Assembly (NCBI GenBank): GCA_037447655.1
Contig: JBBHKE010003251.1
Coordinates: forward strand, 1-64,000
DNA length: 64,000 nucleotides
Origin: Zygnema cylindricum
Lineage: Eukaryota > Streptophyta > Zygnematophyceae > Zygnematales > Zygnemataceae
Direction of reading: 5' to 3'
The notes under the pieces were generated by a model that was not told where the DNA came from, did no database searches, and saw only the letters and a list, made by a program, of their open reading frames with translations. The number at the start of each line of letters is the position of its first letter. Within the stretch, counting starts at the first letter, position 1. This document shows positions 49,474 to 60,090 of this stretch, piece by piece. The position numbers and the translations under genes are program-made.

Positions 49474-51621
49474 ACTCACTTACTCACTCAACCCAATAGA
49501 GTCTCTACAAAATTGCAACTTAGGTGTTGGAAGAGCTTTAGTCAACATATCAGCCACCATCTTTTCATCCGGTAATTAACTCATTTTTATCACTCTTGCA
49601 AGCACATTTTCTCTTACACAGTGTAGTCTGACATCCATATATTTGCGCTTAAAATGATGACTGGGGCTAGATGCAATAGCAATGGCTGCCTGGTTGTCAC
49701 ACCAGATAGTCTGAGGACCTGTTTGCATATACCCAAGTTCCTGCAAAGTGGCCTTAACCTATAAAAGTTCTTTGAGGGCAGAACTGGCTGCCATATATTC
49801 CGACTCCATTGTAGACTGAGCCGTGACCTTCTGTAATTTGCTGCTCCAACAGTAAGTTCCATTCCCAATCTTCAGAACAAAACCAGTTGTTTATTTCCGG
49901 CTTGCCATATCTCTATAGCTAGCATCGCTCCAAGTTTGCAATTTTACCTCTCCTCCTACGAGTACAAGCTTGAGATTTCGGGTACCTGCCAGGTATCTCA
50001 GAACCCTTTTTGTTGCTTCCCAATCTGCTATTTTAGGATTCTGAAGGCTCCTACTTAAGACACCTACAGCTGCAGCAATGTCAGGCCTCGCACAATTCAT
50101 AAAATAAATAAGACTTCCCACTACTTGTCTGTATGGCTTTGTAGCCATAAACTCTTTCTCCCCTGACTCTAAGCTTTCATTGACCATTAAGCCAGAGTCT
50201 GATTTATTCCCCTCCAACTTCTACCTAACTTCCATGGGAGTTCCAGATCCCTTCACATCCTTCATCTCAAACTTTTCAAGCATGTTCCCTATGGCTTCTT
50301 TTTTGGTTAGCATAATCAATCTGTTGTTTCTATCCCTTTCAACTTGTATATGCAGGATTTATTTATCCTCACCGAGGTCTTTTATTTCAAACCTAGATCT
50401 CAAGGGTGCTTTGATACGGTCTATTTCATTTATGGATTTACTTATTTATAAAAGATCATCCACATATACAGCGATATAAAGAATCCCATCTTTCCCTTTT
50501 AGAATATATAGTGAATGACCTGAACTAATTCTTTTGAATCCTAGACCAGTCAGAAATTCATCTAACTTCAAATTCCATTGTCTAGGGGCTTGTTTCAGCC
50601 CATACAGAGATTTTATCAGTTTACACACTAAATTTTCTTTCCCTTTTTCCTCATACATTTCAGGCTGCTGCATATAAATAGTTTCTTCTAACTCTCCATG
50701 CAAAAAGGTTGTTTTAACATCCATCTGATGTATTTCCATGTTTTCTATAGCTGCTAAACTCAAAAAAAAATTGACAGTAGGAAATCTGACGACTGGGGAA
50801 TGGTTTCCTCAAAGTCAATACCTTCTTTCTGGTTGTACCCTTTGGCCACAAGTCTGGCCTTATACCTTTCAATAGTGTTGTCCGGATTCATTTTGACTTT
50901 GAAGACCCACTCACTCCCAATGGCTTTCCTCCTGGGGGGCAGGTCCACTAGCTCCCATGTATGTGCCTCCATAATCGACTTCATCTCGTCGTTGACCGCC
51001 TCAATCCCGTGGTTTCTCTCGGGTGATGAGAAGGCCTCTTTCATTGTCACAAGCTCCCCTGATGCTTTAGAAAAAGCAAAGTGGGAACCGGTTTGCAGAC
51101 GACTACTAGATCTTTTTCCCACCAGAAATTCTGAGGCTGAAATTGTCGGCAATCTCCGATTTCGTGGTGCTGAAACTGTTGCAGCATCCGATGGTATAGC
51201 AGTCTGTTCCTCCGGAGTTTGAGGCAGTCGAGAGGCATCTTTAGCAAGAACAAGCAGTGTAGTAGCAGAAGGTGTATTTGTCGGAAGAGATGGCACCGGA
51301 AAATACACCTTTTGTTGATGGTGAAAGATGACATATTCTTGTTTCTGTTGGCGGATCTTTTGCTTAGAACAGATAAACCAAATCCTGTTTATCTTTAATC
51401 TGAATATTGCGAGACACAAAGATTTTTTGTTTATCTAAGACATACACTCTATACCCCTTTGCATTATCATCATACCCCAAGAGAATTCCTCCTAAACCTT
51501 TAGCTTCTATTTTCCACTTATCTGGTGAGTTATCTAAAATAAAGCACTTACTACCAAAACCTTTAAAGTGACTAACATCTGGGACATTCCCCGTCTATAG
51601 CACATAAGGTGTAGAGCTAAG
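49474..51621 (-). pseudogene. Copia pol 3' half of element A: IN C-term, RT, RNase H, broken
   Basis: Reading leftwards from 51621, SSTPYVL, KGFGSKCFILDNS and KGYRVYVL form the C-terminal integrase part. A linker with QEYVIFHH and RRLPTISASEF follows. Reverse transcriptase is shown by [53 protein letters not shown] and the catalytic AVYVDD near 50455-50470. RNase H is shown by RYLAGTRNLKLVL, WSDAS and, on to 49614, MESEYMAA and WCDNQAAIAIAS. Order and motifs are those of Ty1/copia (integrase before RT). Stops and frame changes occur near 51590, 50810 (RT interrupted after EETIPQSS), 50440 and 49895, so no functional polyprotein is possible. The other half of the element lies at 59159-61137, separated by element B. 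Confidence 0.88.
51617..51621. repeat. Left flank of element B (diverged target duplication)
   Basis: CTAAG before B against CTTAC after it (59159-59163), three of five bases equal. The insertion site itself is certain, because joining 59159 to 51621 on the minus strand restores continuous integrase homology. Confidence 0.4.
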
Positions 51622-52719
51622 TGTTGAAATGGGAAATCTTTAGTGCAAGAAATAGAGGAGACTTAGAATATTTTCTAAGTAGTACCACTTACCTTTATTA
51701 GTGTTACAGTAGAAAAAGTACATTAGAGTGTTTTGTACCTCTGCACGTTTTACGGAGTGGCGTCGACACGCGTCACGCAGCAAACATTTGGTATCGCCGG
51801 ATCAGACGGACGAAATCTGATCCGGATACCACGAGAAATGTATGGTGCGGAGATTTTTGGAGTCATACCGATATCTTGGAATTATATGGTACGGAACATT
51901 TCTATGATTGTTAAATGGAGACATCCGGATATTTCGGAAATAAATTGTACGGTACGCCTTATGAAAATTGATTTTAAGAGACGTCACAGACGCGATTCAC
52001 CTGGGACCACAAGCATGATTCACGTGGGACCGCAAGTTACGAAGCGTGATTTACGTGGGACCATAAGTGACGAGGCGTGATTCACGTGGGACCACAAGTG
52101 ACGAAGCACTCAGGTGCTTCGTACTACACTACGACAGTCGGTTGGACTTTAGCGACTATTGTGACTAAGCACCTCGAACATTTTGTACGGTTCGTCACTT
52201 GAAAACATTTGAATAACAAAGTTTTGTAGTTTAGTGTATTAAAAATTAGTGTTTCATTAATTAGGTTTTTGGAAAATAATAATTAGGTTTTTGGAGGTAC
52301 TCTAGGTACAGTAAAGTACAGGTTGGATACTTTGTCACTAGTCAGGATAGTTCCATAGTAAGATCACCCTAATTAGTGTGACCAGTAGATACTCACTGTG
52401 AGTATATATTCTAGGACTTAGCCAATTTTGTATCATCCAGTTTTGGGAATATGATTTTCTAAGGGCAGTTTTTGGGAAACTTCCAGACATAATATCTTAT
52501 GGTTTAGTGCGTCATTTTGGCTGCAATTTTGGGAATTGTCAGTTTATTGTATTCTGTATAATTGTGGTAAATTTGAAGCGTATTGGCTTTTTGAGTCATA
52601 TTTTGTGTCAGTTCAAAGTTGGCTGTTGAGTACGTACTTTGATAGTTTCTGTTGTTTTTCATGTCTACTTCCACTACTACTGCTGGTTCTCCGCCTGCAA
52701 CGGTTGTTGTAGAACAACA
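51622..52719 (+). repeat. 5' LTR of copia element B, encoding 19 Gag codons
   Basis: TGTTGAAATGGG...GAACAACA, 1098 bp, with a closely similar partner at 58064-59158. A tandem block of 31-bp units with CACGTGGGACC and AAGTGACG motifs lies at 51994-52110. A TATATATT box is near 52402. The Gag ATG is at 52661, 59 nt before the LTR end. Confidence 0.92.
51994..52110 (+). promoter_or_regulatory. 31-bp tandem repeats in LTR U3 (candidate enhancer)
   Basis: There are about 3.5 units of the type GATTCACGTGGGACCACAAG followed by TGACGAAGCGT. Each holds a G-box-like ACGTGG core and a TGACG (as-1-like) motif, both known plant bZIP targets. The copy in the 3' LTR spans 58437-58557. The element A LTR has only one unit. 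Confidence 0.5.
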
Positions 52720-53356
52720 GGTTATGGGCCTTTCGTCAAGAATTCCTATCTTTAATGGCCAAAAGTATGCTTACTGGGTGGCGATGGTTGAATCGTCGTT
52801 TGAAATTGCTGACTTATTGGGGGTCTTGGATGGCTCCCTTGATGAAACTGATCCAACTTGGGCGAAAAAGAATTTAATGGCAAGGAACAATCTAATCCTT
52901 TGTATTTCAGAAAATTTGGTCATGTCTCGACTAAAAATGAAGAAGGCGAGGGAGATTTGGACATCTCTGAAATCCGCTTTTGAGAAAGCGAATGTTCAAG
53001 AGGAGCTCTTGGTGGCTGGAAAAATTTGGGGACACAAATACACGGGGGGAACTATGGTTGAGTATTGTGACAATTTTTGTGAGCTCATTGATGCTCACTC
53101 TTCTGCTGTGGGATCATTTCCTGAGTCTCAACAGGCAGCTTTGCTTTTTAGAGGTCTCTTTAGTAGCATGAAGGGTGTGTCTGTTCAATTAAATAGTCAT
53201 GATAAAGCTAGCTGGTCATTTCAGTTAGCGTATGATCTTATATTGGAGGAAGAAACAAAAACTAAACTCCTTGAGGGAGAAGGAAAAATTGAAGCATTTG
53301 CAACAGACTTTGACAAAAGAAGTCAGTTTAATGATAATAGGAATCAGTTTAACTAG
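52661..53356 (+). CDS. Copia Gag of element B (first part, ends at an in-frame TAG)
   Basis: I chose the ATG at 52661 because the same start is conserved in both A LTRs and the B 3' LTR; an upstream ATG at 52652 is not. The first 19 codons (MSTSTTTAGSPPATVVVEQ) come from the LTR, codon 20 spans the LTR end, and VMG is the primer binding site. The Gag core follows: SSRIPIFNGQKYAYWVAMVE, DPTWAKKNLMARNNLILCIS and MKKAREIWTSLKSAF, typical of the UBN2 family of copia capsid proteins that assemble the particle. It ends at TAG 53354-53356 inside an Asn/Gln-rich repeat (NDNRNQFN). The same frame stays open after the stop for the zinc knuckle and protease, so the stop looks like a point mutation in an originally continuous Gag-protease frame. 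Confidence 0.8.
   Translation: MSTSTTTAGSPPATVVVEQQVMGLSSRIPIFNGQKYAYWVAMVESSFEIADLLGVLDGSLDETDPTWAKKNLMARNNLILCISENLVMSRLKMKKAREIWTSLKSAFEKANVQEELLVAGKIWGHKYTGGTMVEYCDNFCELIDAHSSAVGSFPESQQAALLFRGLFSSMKGVSVQLNSHDKASWSFQLAYDLILEEETKTKLLEGEGKIEAFATDFDKRSQFNDNRNQFN
52720..52730 (+). other. Half-tRNA primer binding site of element B
   Basis: GGTTATGGGCC directly abuts the LTR end CAACA. It is complementary to the initiator tRNA-Met anticodon arm and is translated as Q-V-M-G within Gag. Confidence 0.85.
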
Positions 53357-53764
53357 AATCAGAATCAGTTTCATCAAAGGCAAAATAGGCCATCTACTGC
53401 TACTTGTTTCTATTTTTCTGAGAAGGGTCATGGATACAAGTACTGTCCTAAATTGAAGAAGGCTAATGAGACAGGTTTATACAGGCCAGGTTGGCAACAG
53501 AGCCAGTATCACAGAGGTTTTTCTGGAAATCCTTCCCGTGGAAATGCTTTTTTTTCAACTTCTGCAACTGATGCAGATGAGTCACTAAGCTTCAATGAGC
53601 AAGAGGAGGCGGAGTTATTTGCTATGGCGGCTGCCATGGAGGATCCAACGGATGCAGGATGGATCATGGACACGGGAGCGTCTACCCACATGTGTTGGAA
53701 CAAGGCGGCTTTTACGAATCTGCAGCAAACATCTCCAAAGAGTATCTTCTATGCTTGCGGCTGA
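53357..53764 (+). pseudogene. Zinc knuckle and aspartic protease region of element B
   Basis: In the same frame as Gag, this segment carries CFYFSEKGHGYKYC, a CCHC knuckle whose second Cys is replaced by Phe (element A keeps CFYC). An acidic stretch follows and then GWIMDTGASTHMC, the catalytic D-T-G-A of the retroviral-type aspartic protease that processes the polyprotein. The frame ends with a stop just after YACG. Comparison with element A (GGCATGAGTGTC against GGCTGAGTGTT) indicates a one-base deletion there. Confidence 0.82.
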
Positions 53765-55027
53765 GTGTTCAAACCTCAGCTCAGGGTGATTTATCATTGA
53801 TGGTAGATGTGGGGGGAAAGTCGGTAGAGAGAACCCTTCACAATGTTTTGTATGTTCCAGATTTTAAGAAAAATCTTTTTTCTACATCATTAGTGGAGAG
53901 CAAAGGCTTTGAAGTTGTTCTGAAAGGAGGGAGACAGGTTGTTAGCAAGAAAGGGAAAGTCCGGAGGGAGACAAGTTGTTAGCAAGAAAGGGAAAGTCGT
54001 AGTAACAGGAACTAGAGATGTTAGCAAAATGTACCGGATGGACATGGCTGAATATAAGGAAAATGATGTTCTCCACTTTAGTGTTGAATCTGATAATGAG
54101 TTGTGGCATAAGAGATTAGGACACATGAATTATAATAGTCTAAAGAAAATGGTGAGTTCGGGAAAAGTTGATGGAGTTTCTCTCACATCTCATCCTATAA
54201 AATCATGTGATGGTTGTTCACTAGGCAAGATCCACAGATTGCCATTTCCACAGGAAACAGACCACAGATCGGACAAAGTTTTACAGCTAATACACTCTGA
54301 TGTTCTCGGTCCTTCACAAGTGGCGTCGGCATGAGGCGTACACTATATGGTCACATTCACAGATGACTACTCGAGGTACACCAAATTTTACTTCATGCAA
54401 CATAAGAGTGAAGTGTTTAATCACTTCAAACACTACAAAGCGTGGGCGGAAAAGCTTCATGGTGTTCCAATATTGGCACTGAGATCGGACAACGGGAGAG
54501 AATACACATCAAAGGAATTCGAAGAATTTCTCCTTTCAGGAAAGTATCAGTCAAAATCTTAAAGTTCCATATAAACCTAAACAAAATGGTGTTTCGGGTG
54601 ACAGAGAGTGCTCGGTCGATGCTTGCAAATAAAGGGCTAGATTTGAAATTCTGGGCTAAAGCACTTAACTGTGCTGTTATATTAAGAACAAAATTGCTTC
54701 TAGGTCTGTTAGCACTACACCTTAACACCTTATGAGATTTGGACAGGTGAAAAGCCTGATGTTAGTCACTTTAAGATCTTTGGCAGCAAGTGTTTTATCT
54801 TAGATAATTCACAGGATAGATGGAAAATGGAGCCTAAAGGGTTACCTGGGATTTTCATGAGGTATGATGATAATGGGAAAGGATATAGAGTTTTTGTATT
54901 TGAGAAACACAAAGTGATTCTTTCTAGAAATATCCAGATTCAAGATGAACAGGATTTGGTTGACCTTTTTAAAGTGCAAGATCAACCGGCACAGGAAAAT
55001 CAAGAATATGTCATTTTTCACCATACG
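53765..55027 (+). pseudogene. Pre-integrase and integrase region of element B, broken
   Basis: VDVGGKSVERTLHNVLYVPD and KNLFSTSLVESKGF end the protease region. A 37-bp tandem duplication (53926-53962 and 53963-53999) shifts the frame. The zinc-binding HHCC module follows: LWHKRLGHMN, then CDGCSLGK. The core has HSDVLGP (first Asp), a stop at VASA*, TFTDDYSRYTKFYFM, and RSDNGREYTSKEF (second Asp). The Glu region is decayed (KPKQNGVSGDRE instead of the usual PEQNGVxER). IFMRYDDNGKGYRVFVFEKH is the C-terminal part. The integrase would insert the cDNA; this copy cannot. The region is cut after EYVIFHH by solo LTR S2. Confidence 0.85.
55023..55027. repeat. Target-site duplication of S2 (left)
   Basis: ATACG, repeated at 56191-56195. 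Confidence 0.88.
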
Positions 55028-56190
55028 TGTTGTCCATAGCCATTTTCAGCCATGGATTTACCCTCGGAAGCACCACAGACTACCCAAAAACAGTCTACTT
55101 TGAATCAACGCAGAATTCTACAGAAATAACAAAACAGGCTGAAACTACAATCACAAATATTTTCTAGGCTATAGAATAACCTTACAAAGTTTTTGACAAA
55201 AATAATAAACAGAGTAATCACATCATCTAGTCAAAGTTGCAGAAAAACAGTCTGCCAGAACTTTGATAAAACCGACCAACTTCACAACGAATTAAAACAC
55301 AGACCAGGCACACAATAGGCATGAAAATCTGTAGCAAGGTAAAAAATACAGAGAGGAACACACATGAAAAATTTCAGTTAATTCTGCCAACAAATCTGAG
55401 AGCATTACTCAGATACAATTACCAAAAATGTCCATAAACAGTTTTTGGTCCAAAAGGTTCCTAAGTCCTAAAATGACTAAGTCCTACAAATATATACTAG
55501 AGCTTACTGCTGAATGTACGGAGGCATACCAGCCGTACGCTGTCTACCAGCTACCTCTATTAATGTTGGTATACCCGAATACTTCAAGGCATGTCAAAGT
55601 GAGGAAACCTACACTAATACTTAATACACAAAAAGACAAAACAATGTTGGACCAAATATTTACACGTACACACAATCTCACAAAATCGTATGTTGAGTCA
55701 CGCTACGTCACTCAACGAGATTCCTTGAATTTCTTCAAAGAATCAGGATCGTCCAAAAAAACATTGTGTGATTGACGCAATTCCGCGTGTTCACAAAATC
55801 CAAACGAAATCCACGTAAGTCGTCAAAAATCTTATGACATCACGAAGTGCATTCAAATCCACTTGCCAAATAAGACGCTCCGTACTTGTGGCATCCTTTT
55901 TCATAAATATGTCTGTCGCATTATGTTTCGTACGCCCATCGTACATTTTCAAACCCTTCAAATATTTCAAATCGGATCACTTCGCGATCCGCCGTCCATT
56001 TTAATTAAGCATTCCGCGCCACTCAATTTCTATTTCTTTCGTCCCGAAACAATATATATCCGTACATTCACTCCCCCAATCCGCAAAACCATTCGAACCT
56101 CCACAATAAATTCATTTAATAAATTAAGCACGAAACGTCGTGTGCGCACAAAATGTCGCGTACGCACGAAACTAACATTTCAAAACAACA
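55028..56190 (-). mobile_element. Solo copia LTR S2 inside element B
   Basis: 1163 bp from TGTTGTCCATAG to TTTCAAAACAACA with a perfect 5-bp duplication ATACG. It interrupts the B polyprotein between EYVIFHH and VYIPP, two pieces that are contiguous in element A. It is homologous throughout with S1 but lacks the hAT insertion. The minus strand opens Gag at 55053 (MAENGYGQ) 26 nt before the LTR end. Open frames inside it have no recognised product. Confidence 0.9.
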
Positions 56191-58021
56191 ATACGCAGCG
56201 AGTCTACATTCCACCGACAAGTGGGACACCTCTTCCTTCAGTTCCTCTGGTGCCTTTCCAGGATGCTTCACCAGAAGTTACACCTGAAGCGGAAGAAACT
56301 ACTACACATTCTGTACCAGATCAAGTTACGGTTCAAACTAAACAAAAAAATCAGCGGTTGCCAACAATCTCAGCCTCAGAATTTCCGGGGGGAAAGAGAG
56401 GGGGAAAGAGATCTAGCAGCCGTCTACAAGCAAGCTCTCACTTTTTTTTTTTGCAGCTACAGAGGAGCCTCTAATGATCCAGAGGCCTTCTCATCACCTT
56501 AGAGAAATCATTGGATCGAGGCGGCAAACGATGAAATGAAGTCCATTATGGAGGCACAGACATGGGAGATGGTGGATCTTCCTCCGTGCAGAAAGCCATC
56601 GGCAGCAAATAGGTATTCAAGGTGAAACTAAACCCGGACAACACCATCAAAAGGTATAAGGCCAGACTAGTGGCCAAAGGATATAATCAAAAAGAAGGTA
56701 TTGACTTTGTGGAAACCTTCTCCCCAATTGTCAGATTTCCCACTGTCAAAATTTTTCTAAGTCTAGCTGCTATAGAGAATATGGAAATACATCACATAGA
56801 TGTTAAAACTGCTTTCTTCCATGGAGAGTTAGAAGAAACCATTTATATGAAACAACCTGAAATGTATATTGAAAAGGGAAATGAAGAATTTATGTGTAAA
56901 TTGATGAAATCTTTGTATGGGCTAAAACAAGCCCCGCGTCAGTGGAATCTGAAGTTAGATGAGTTTTTGACGGGGCTAGGTTTTAAGAGAATTTGCTAAG
57001 ATCATTCTATATATGTTCTACAAAGAGAGGATGAGGTAATTTACATTGCTGTATATGTGGATGATCTATTATTAATAAGTCAGTCGATGGATGAAATAAA
57101 CCGCATTAAAGTGACTTTAAGGTCTAGGTTCGAGATGAAGGACCTCGGTGAGGCCAAATATATCTTAGGAATACAGGTAGAAAGACACAGAAACAAGAGG
57201 CTGATTATGTTGACTCAGAAAGAATAAATAGGTAACATGCTCGAAAAATTTGAAATGAGAGATGTAAAAGGATCCGTAACTCCTATGGAATTCAGGCAAA
57301 AATTGGAAGGAATTGATACAGATTTAGGCATAATGGTTGGTAGGAGTCTAGAGACATGGGAGGAAGAGTTTATGGTTTTAACGCCATATAGACAGGTAGT
57401 CGGAAGTCTTATATATTTTATGAATTGTACTAGACCCGACATTGCAGCAGCTGTGGGAGTCTTGAGTAAAAGTCTGCAAAATCCTAAAAAGGCAAATTCG
57501 GAAGTAGCAAAAAAGGTGTTGAGATATCTTGCAGGAACTCGAAATCTCAAGCTTGTACTTGGAGGAGGAGAGGTGAAAATACAGACGTGGAGTGATGCCA
57601 GCTATGGGGACATGCCAAGCCTGGATATCTACAACAGGTTTTGTACTTAAGATTGGAGATGGAACTTGCTGCTGGAGTAGCAAATTACAAAAGGTTACAG
57701 CTCAATCCACAATGGAGTCTGAATATATGGCAGCAGCTTCGGCCCTCAAGGAGCTCCTATGGGTCAAGTCTATTCTACAGGAACTTGGGTACATGCAATC
57801 AGGTCTTCAGTCTATCTGGTGTGACAACCAGGCAGCCATTGCCATTGCCTCTAACCCCAGCCATCATTTTAAAAGCAAACACATGGATGATAGACTTCAC
57901 TTTGTAAGGAAAAAGTACTTGCAAAAGTCATTAAGTTATGTTATTTATCGGATGAAAGGATGGTGACAGACATGTTAACAAAAGCCTTTCCTACTCCTAA
58001 GTTGCAGTTTTGTAGAGAAGC
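56191..58021 (+). pseudogene. Copia RT and RNase H region of element B, broken
   Basis: After a linker (LPTISASEF, SSSRLQA) come the reverse transcriptase motifs: [68 protein letters not shown] and the catalytic AVYVDDLLLI at 57050-57075. FEMKDLGEAKYILGIQVER follows. RNase H shows PYRQVVGSLIYFMN, RPDIAAAVGVLS, RYLAGTRNLKLVL and WSDASYGD. After a frameshift near 57620 it continues with TMESEYMAAASALKELLW, IWCDNQAAIAIAS and SKHMDDRLHFVR. These are the acidic residues of the active site. Stops lie at about 56500, 56612, 56997 and 57226, and the Trp of EWVFKVK has become TAG. RT and RNase H would copy the RNA into cDNA. Confidence 0.9.
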
Positions 58022-58048
58022 TATTGGACTAAATGAGTAACTAAGTCT

Positions 58049-58063
58049 AAAGATTTAGGGGAG
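58049..58063 (+). other. Polypurine tract of element B
   Basis: AAAGATTTAGGGGAG immediately before the 3' LTR, used to prime plus-strand synthesis. Confidence 0.85.
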
Positions 58064-59158
58064 TGTTGAAATGGGAAATCTTTAGTTCAAGAAATAGAGG
58101 AGACTTAGAATATTTTCTAAGTAGTAATACTTACCTTTATTAGTGTTACAGTAGAAAAATTACATTAGAGTCTTTTGTACCTCTGCACGTTTTACGGAGT
58201 GGCGTCGACACACGTCACGCGGCAAACATTTGGAATCGACAGATCAAACGGATGGAATCTGATCCGGATACCAAGGGAAATATATGGTACGGAGATTTTT
58301 GGAGTTATACGGATATCTTGGAATTATATGGTACGGAACATTTCTATGATCGTTAAATGGAGACGTACGGATATTTCGGAAATAAATTGTACGGTACGCC
58401 TTATGAACATTGATTTTAAGAGACGTCGACAGACGCGATTCACCTGGGACCACAAGCATGATTCACGTGGGACCACAAGTGACGAAGCGTGATTTACGTG
58501 GGACCATAAGTGACGAGGCGTGATTCACGTGGGACCACAAGTGACGAAGCACTCAGGTGCTTCGTACTACACTACGACAGTCGGTTGGACTTTAGCGACT
58601 ATTGTGACTAAGCACCTCGAACATTTTGTACGGTTCGTCACTTGAAAACATTTGAATAACAAAGTTTTGTAGTTTAGTGTATTAAAAATTAGTGTTTCAT
58701 TAATTAGGTTTTTGGAAAATAATAATTAGGTTTTTGGAGGTACTCTAGGTACAGTAAAGTACAGGTTGGATACTTTGTCACTAGTCAGGATAGTTCCATA
58801 GTAAGATCACCCTAATTAGTGTGACCAGTAGATACTCACTATGAGTATATATTCTAGGACTTAGCCAATTTTCATCCAGTTTTGGGAATATGATTTTCTA
58901 AGGGCAGTTTTTAGGAAACTTCCAGACATAATATCTTATGGTTTACTGCGTCATTTTGACAGCAATTTTGGGAATTGTTAGTTTATTGTATTGTGTATAA
59001 TTGTGGTAAATTTGAAGCATATTGGCTTTTTGAGTCATATTTTGTGTCAGTTCAAAGTTGGCTGTTGAGTAGGTACTTTGATAGTTTCTGTTGTATTTCA
59101 TGTCTACTTCCACTACTACTGCTGGTTCTCCGCCTGCAACGGTGGTTGTAGGACAACA
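58064..59158 (+). repeat. 3' LTR of copia element B
   Basis: It starts TGTTGAAATGGG and ends GGACAACA, 1095 bp, nearly the same as 51622-52719 with differences concentrated in the first 130 bp and a few scattered. It carries the 31-bp repeats at 58437-58557 and an orphan Gag start (ATG at 59100, 59 nt from the end) that reads out into element A. There is no primer site after it, as expected for a 3' LTR. Confidence 0.92.
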
Positions 59159-60090
59159 CTTACAGATCTGGATGCAAACTCTATTATTGATATAAACCGC
59201 ACAGTTAAGTGCTTCAGCCCAGAATTTCAGATCTATACCCTTGTCTGCAAGCATGGACCTAGCTATCTCTGTGACTGTTCTGTTTAGTCTCTCCGAAACT
59301 CCACTTTGCTCAGGAGTATATGAAACTGTGACATTGTGACTTATTCCTTCATCAAGTAGAAATTGCTTAAACTCGTTAGAGGTGTATTCACCTCCATTAT
59401 CCGATCTGAATGCCAAGATCGGAACTCCGTGTAGTTTTTCCGACCAGACCTTGTAGTGCTTGAAGTGAGTGAATACCTCACTTCCTTTTTCATAAAATAA
59501 ACTTTCGTGTACAGAGAGAAATCATCATTGAATGATACCATATACTAAACTCCTCCAGCCGATGCTACTTGGGATGGTCCGAGGACATCCGAATGAATGA
59601 GCTGGAGAACTTTTGTGGATCTGTTTTCGGTCTCCTATGGATATGGCAATTTATGAATTTTGCCCAGTGAGAAGCCATCACATGTTTTCACAGGCAGAGA
59701 ATTGAGAGAAACACCTTTAACTTTCCTAGCATTCACCATCTTTTCCAGACTTTCATTATTGATATGTCCTAACCTCTAATGCCATAATTCATTTTCAGAT
59801 GACACACTGGAGTACAAAACATCTTTTTCTTTGTATTCAGCCATGTCTATCCTGTATATCTTACTGGCATCTCTTATTCCAATTACTGCTATTTTGCCTA
59901 GCTTAGTAACAACCTGTCTCCCCCCTTTTAAGGGTGACCTCAAAACCCTTACTCTCTACTAGAGAAGTAGAAAATAGATTCTTTTTAAAATCTAGAACAT
60001 ATAAAACATTGTGGAGAGTTATTTCTACAGATTTCCCCCCCACATCTACCATTAAAGATACATCACCCTGGGCCGATGACTGGACACTCA
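59159..60090 (-). pseudogene. Copia pre-integrase and integrase of element A, broken
   Basis: Reading leftwards, MSVQSSAQGDVSLMVDVGGK and KNLFSTSLVESKGF are followed by decayed pre-integrase sequence. Then come FNDDFSLYTKVYFM, FRSDNGGEYTSNEF, and YTPEQSGVSERLNRT (second Asp and catalytic Glu present), then LKFWAEALNCAVYINN. Frames change near 59540 and 59400. The reading frame runs into element B at 59158. On removing B the integrase continues at 51621 (ASRSV|SSTPYVL), so this is the 5' side of B's target. Confidence 0.85.

Noticed and set aside
58930-59158. 5' leader and gag start following the B 3' LTR, read as a tandem second element
   Set aside because: The target duplications of S1/S2 and the primer site position show that the Gag start belongs to the LTR itself, so this is simply the end of the 3' LTR.
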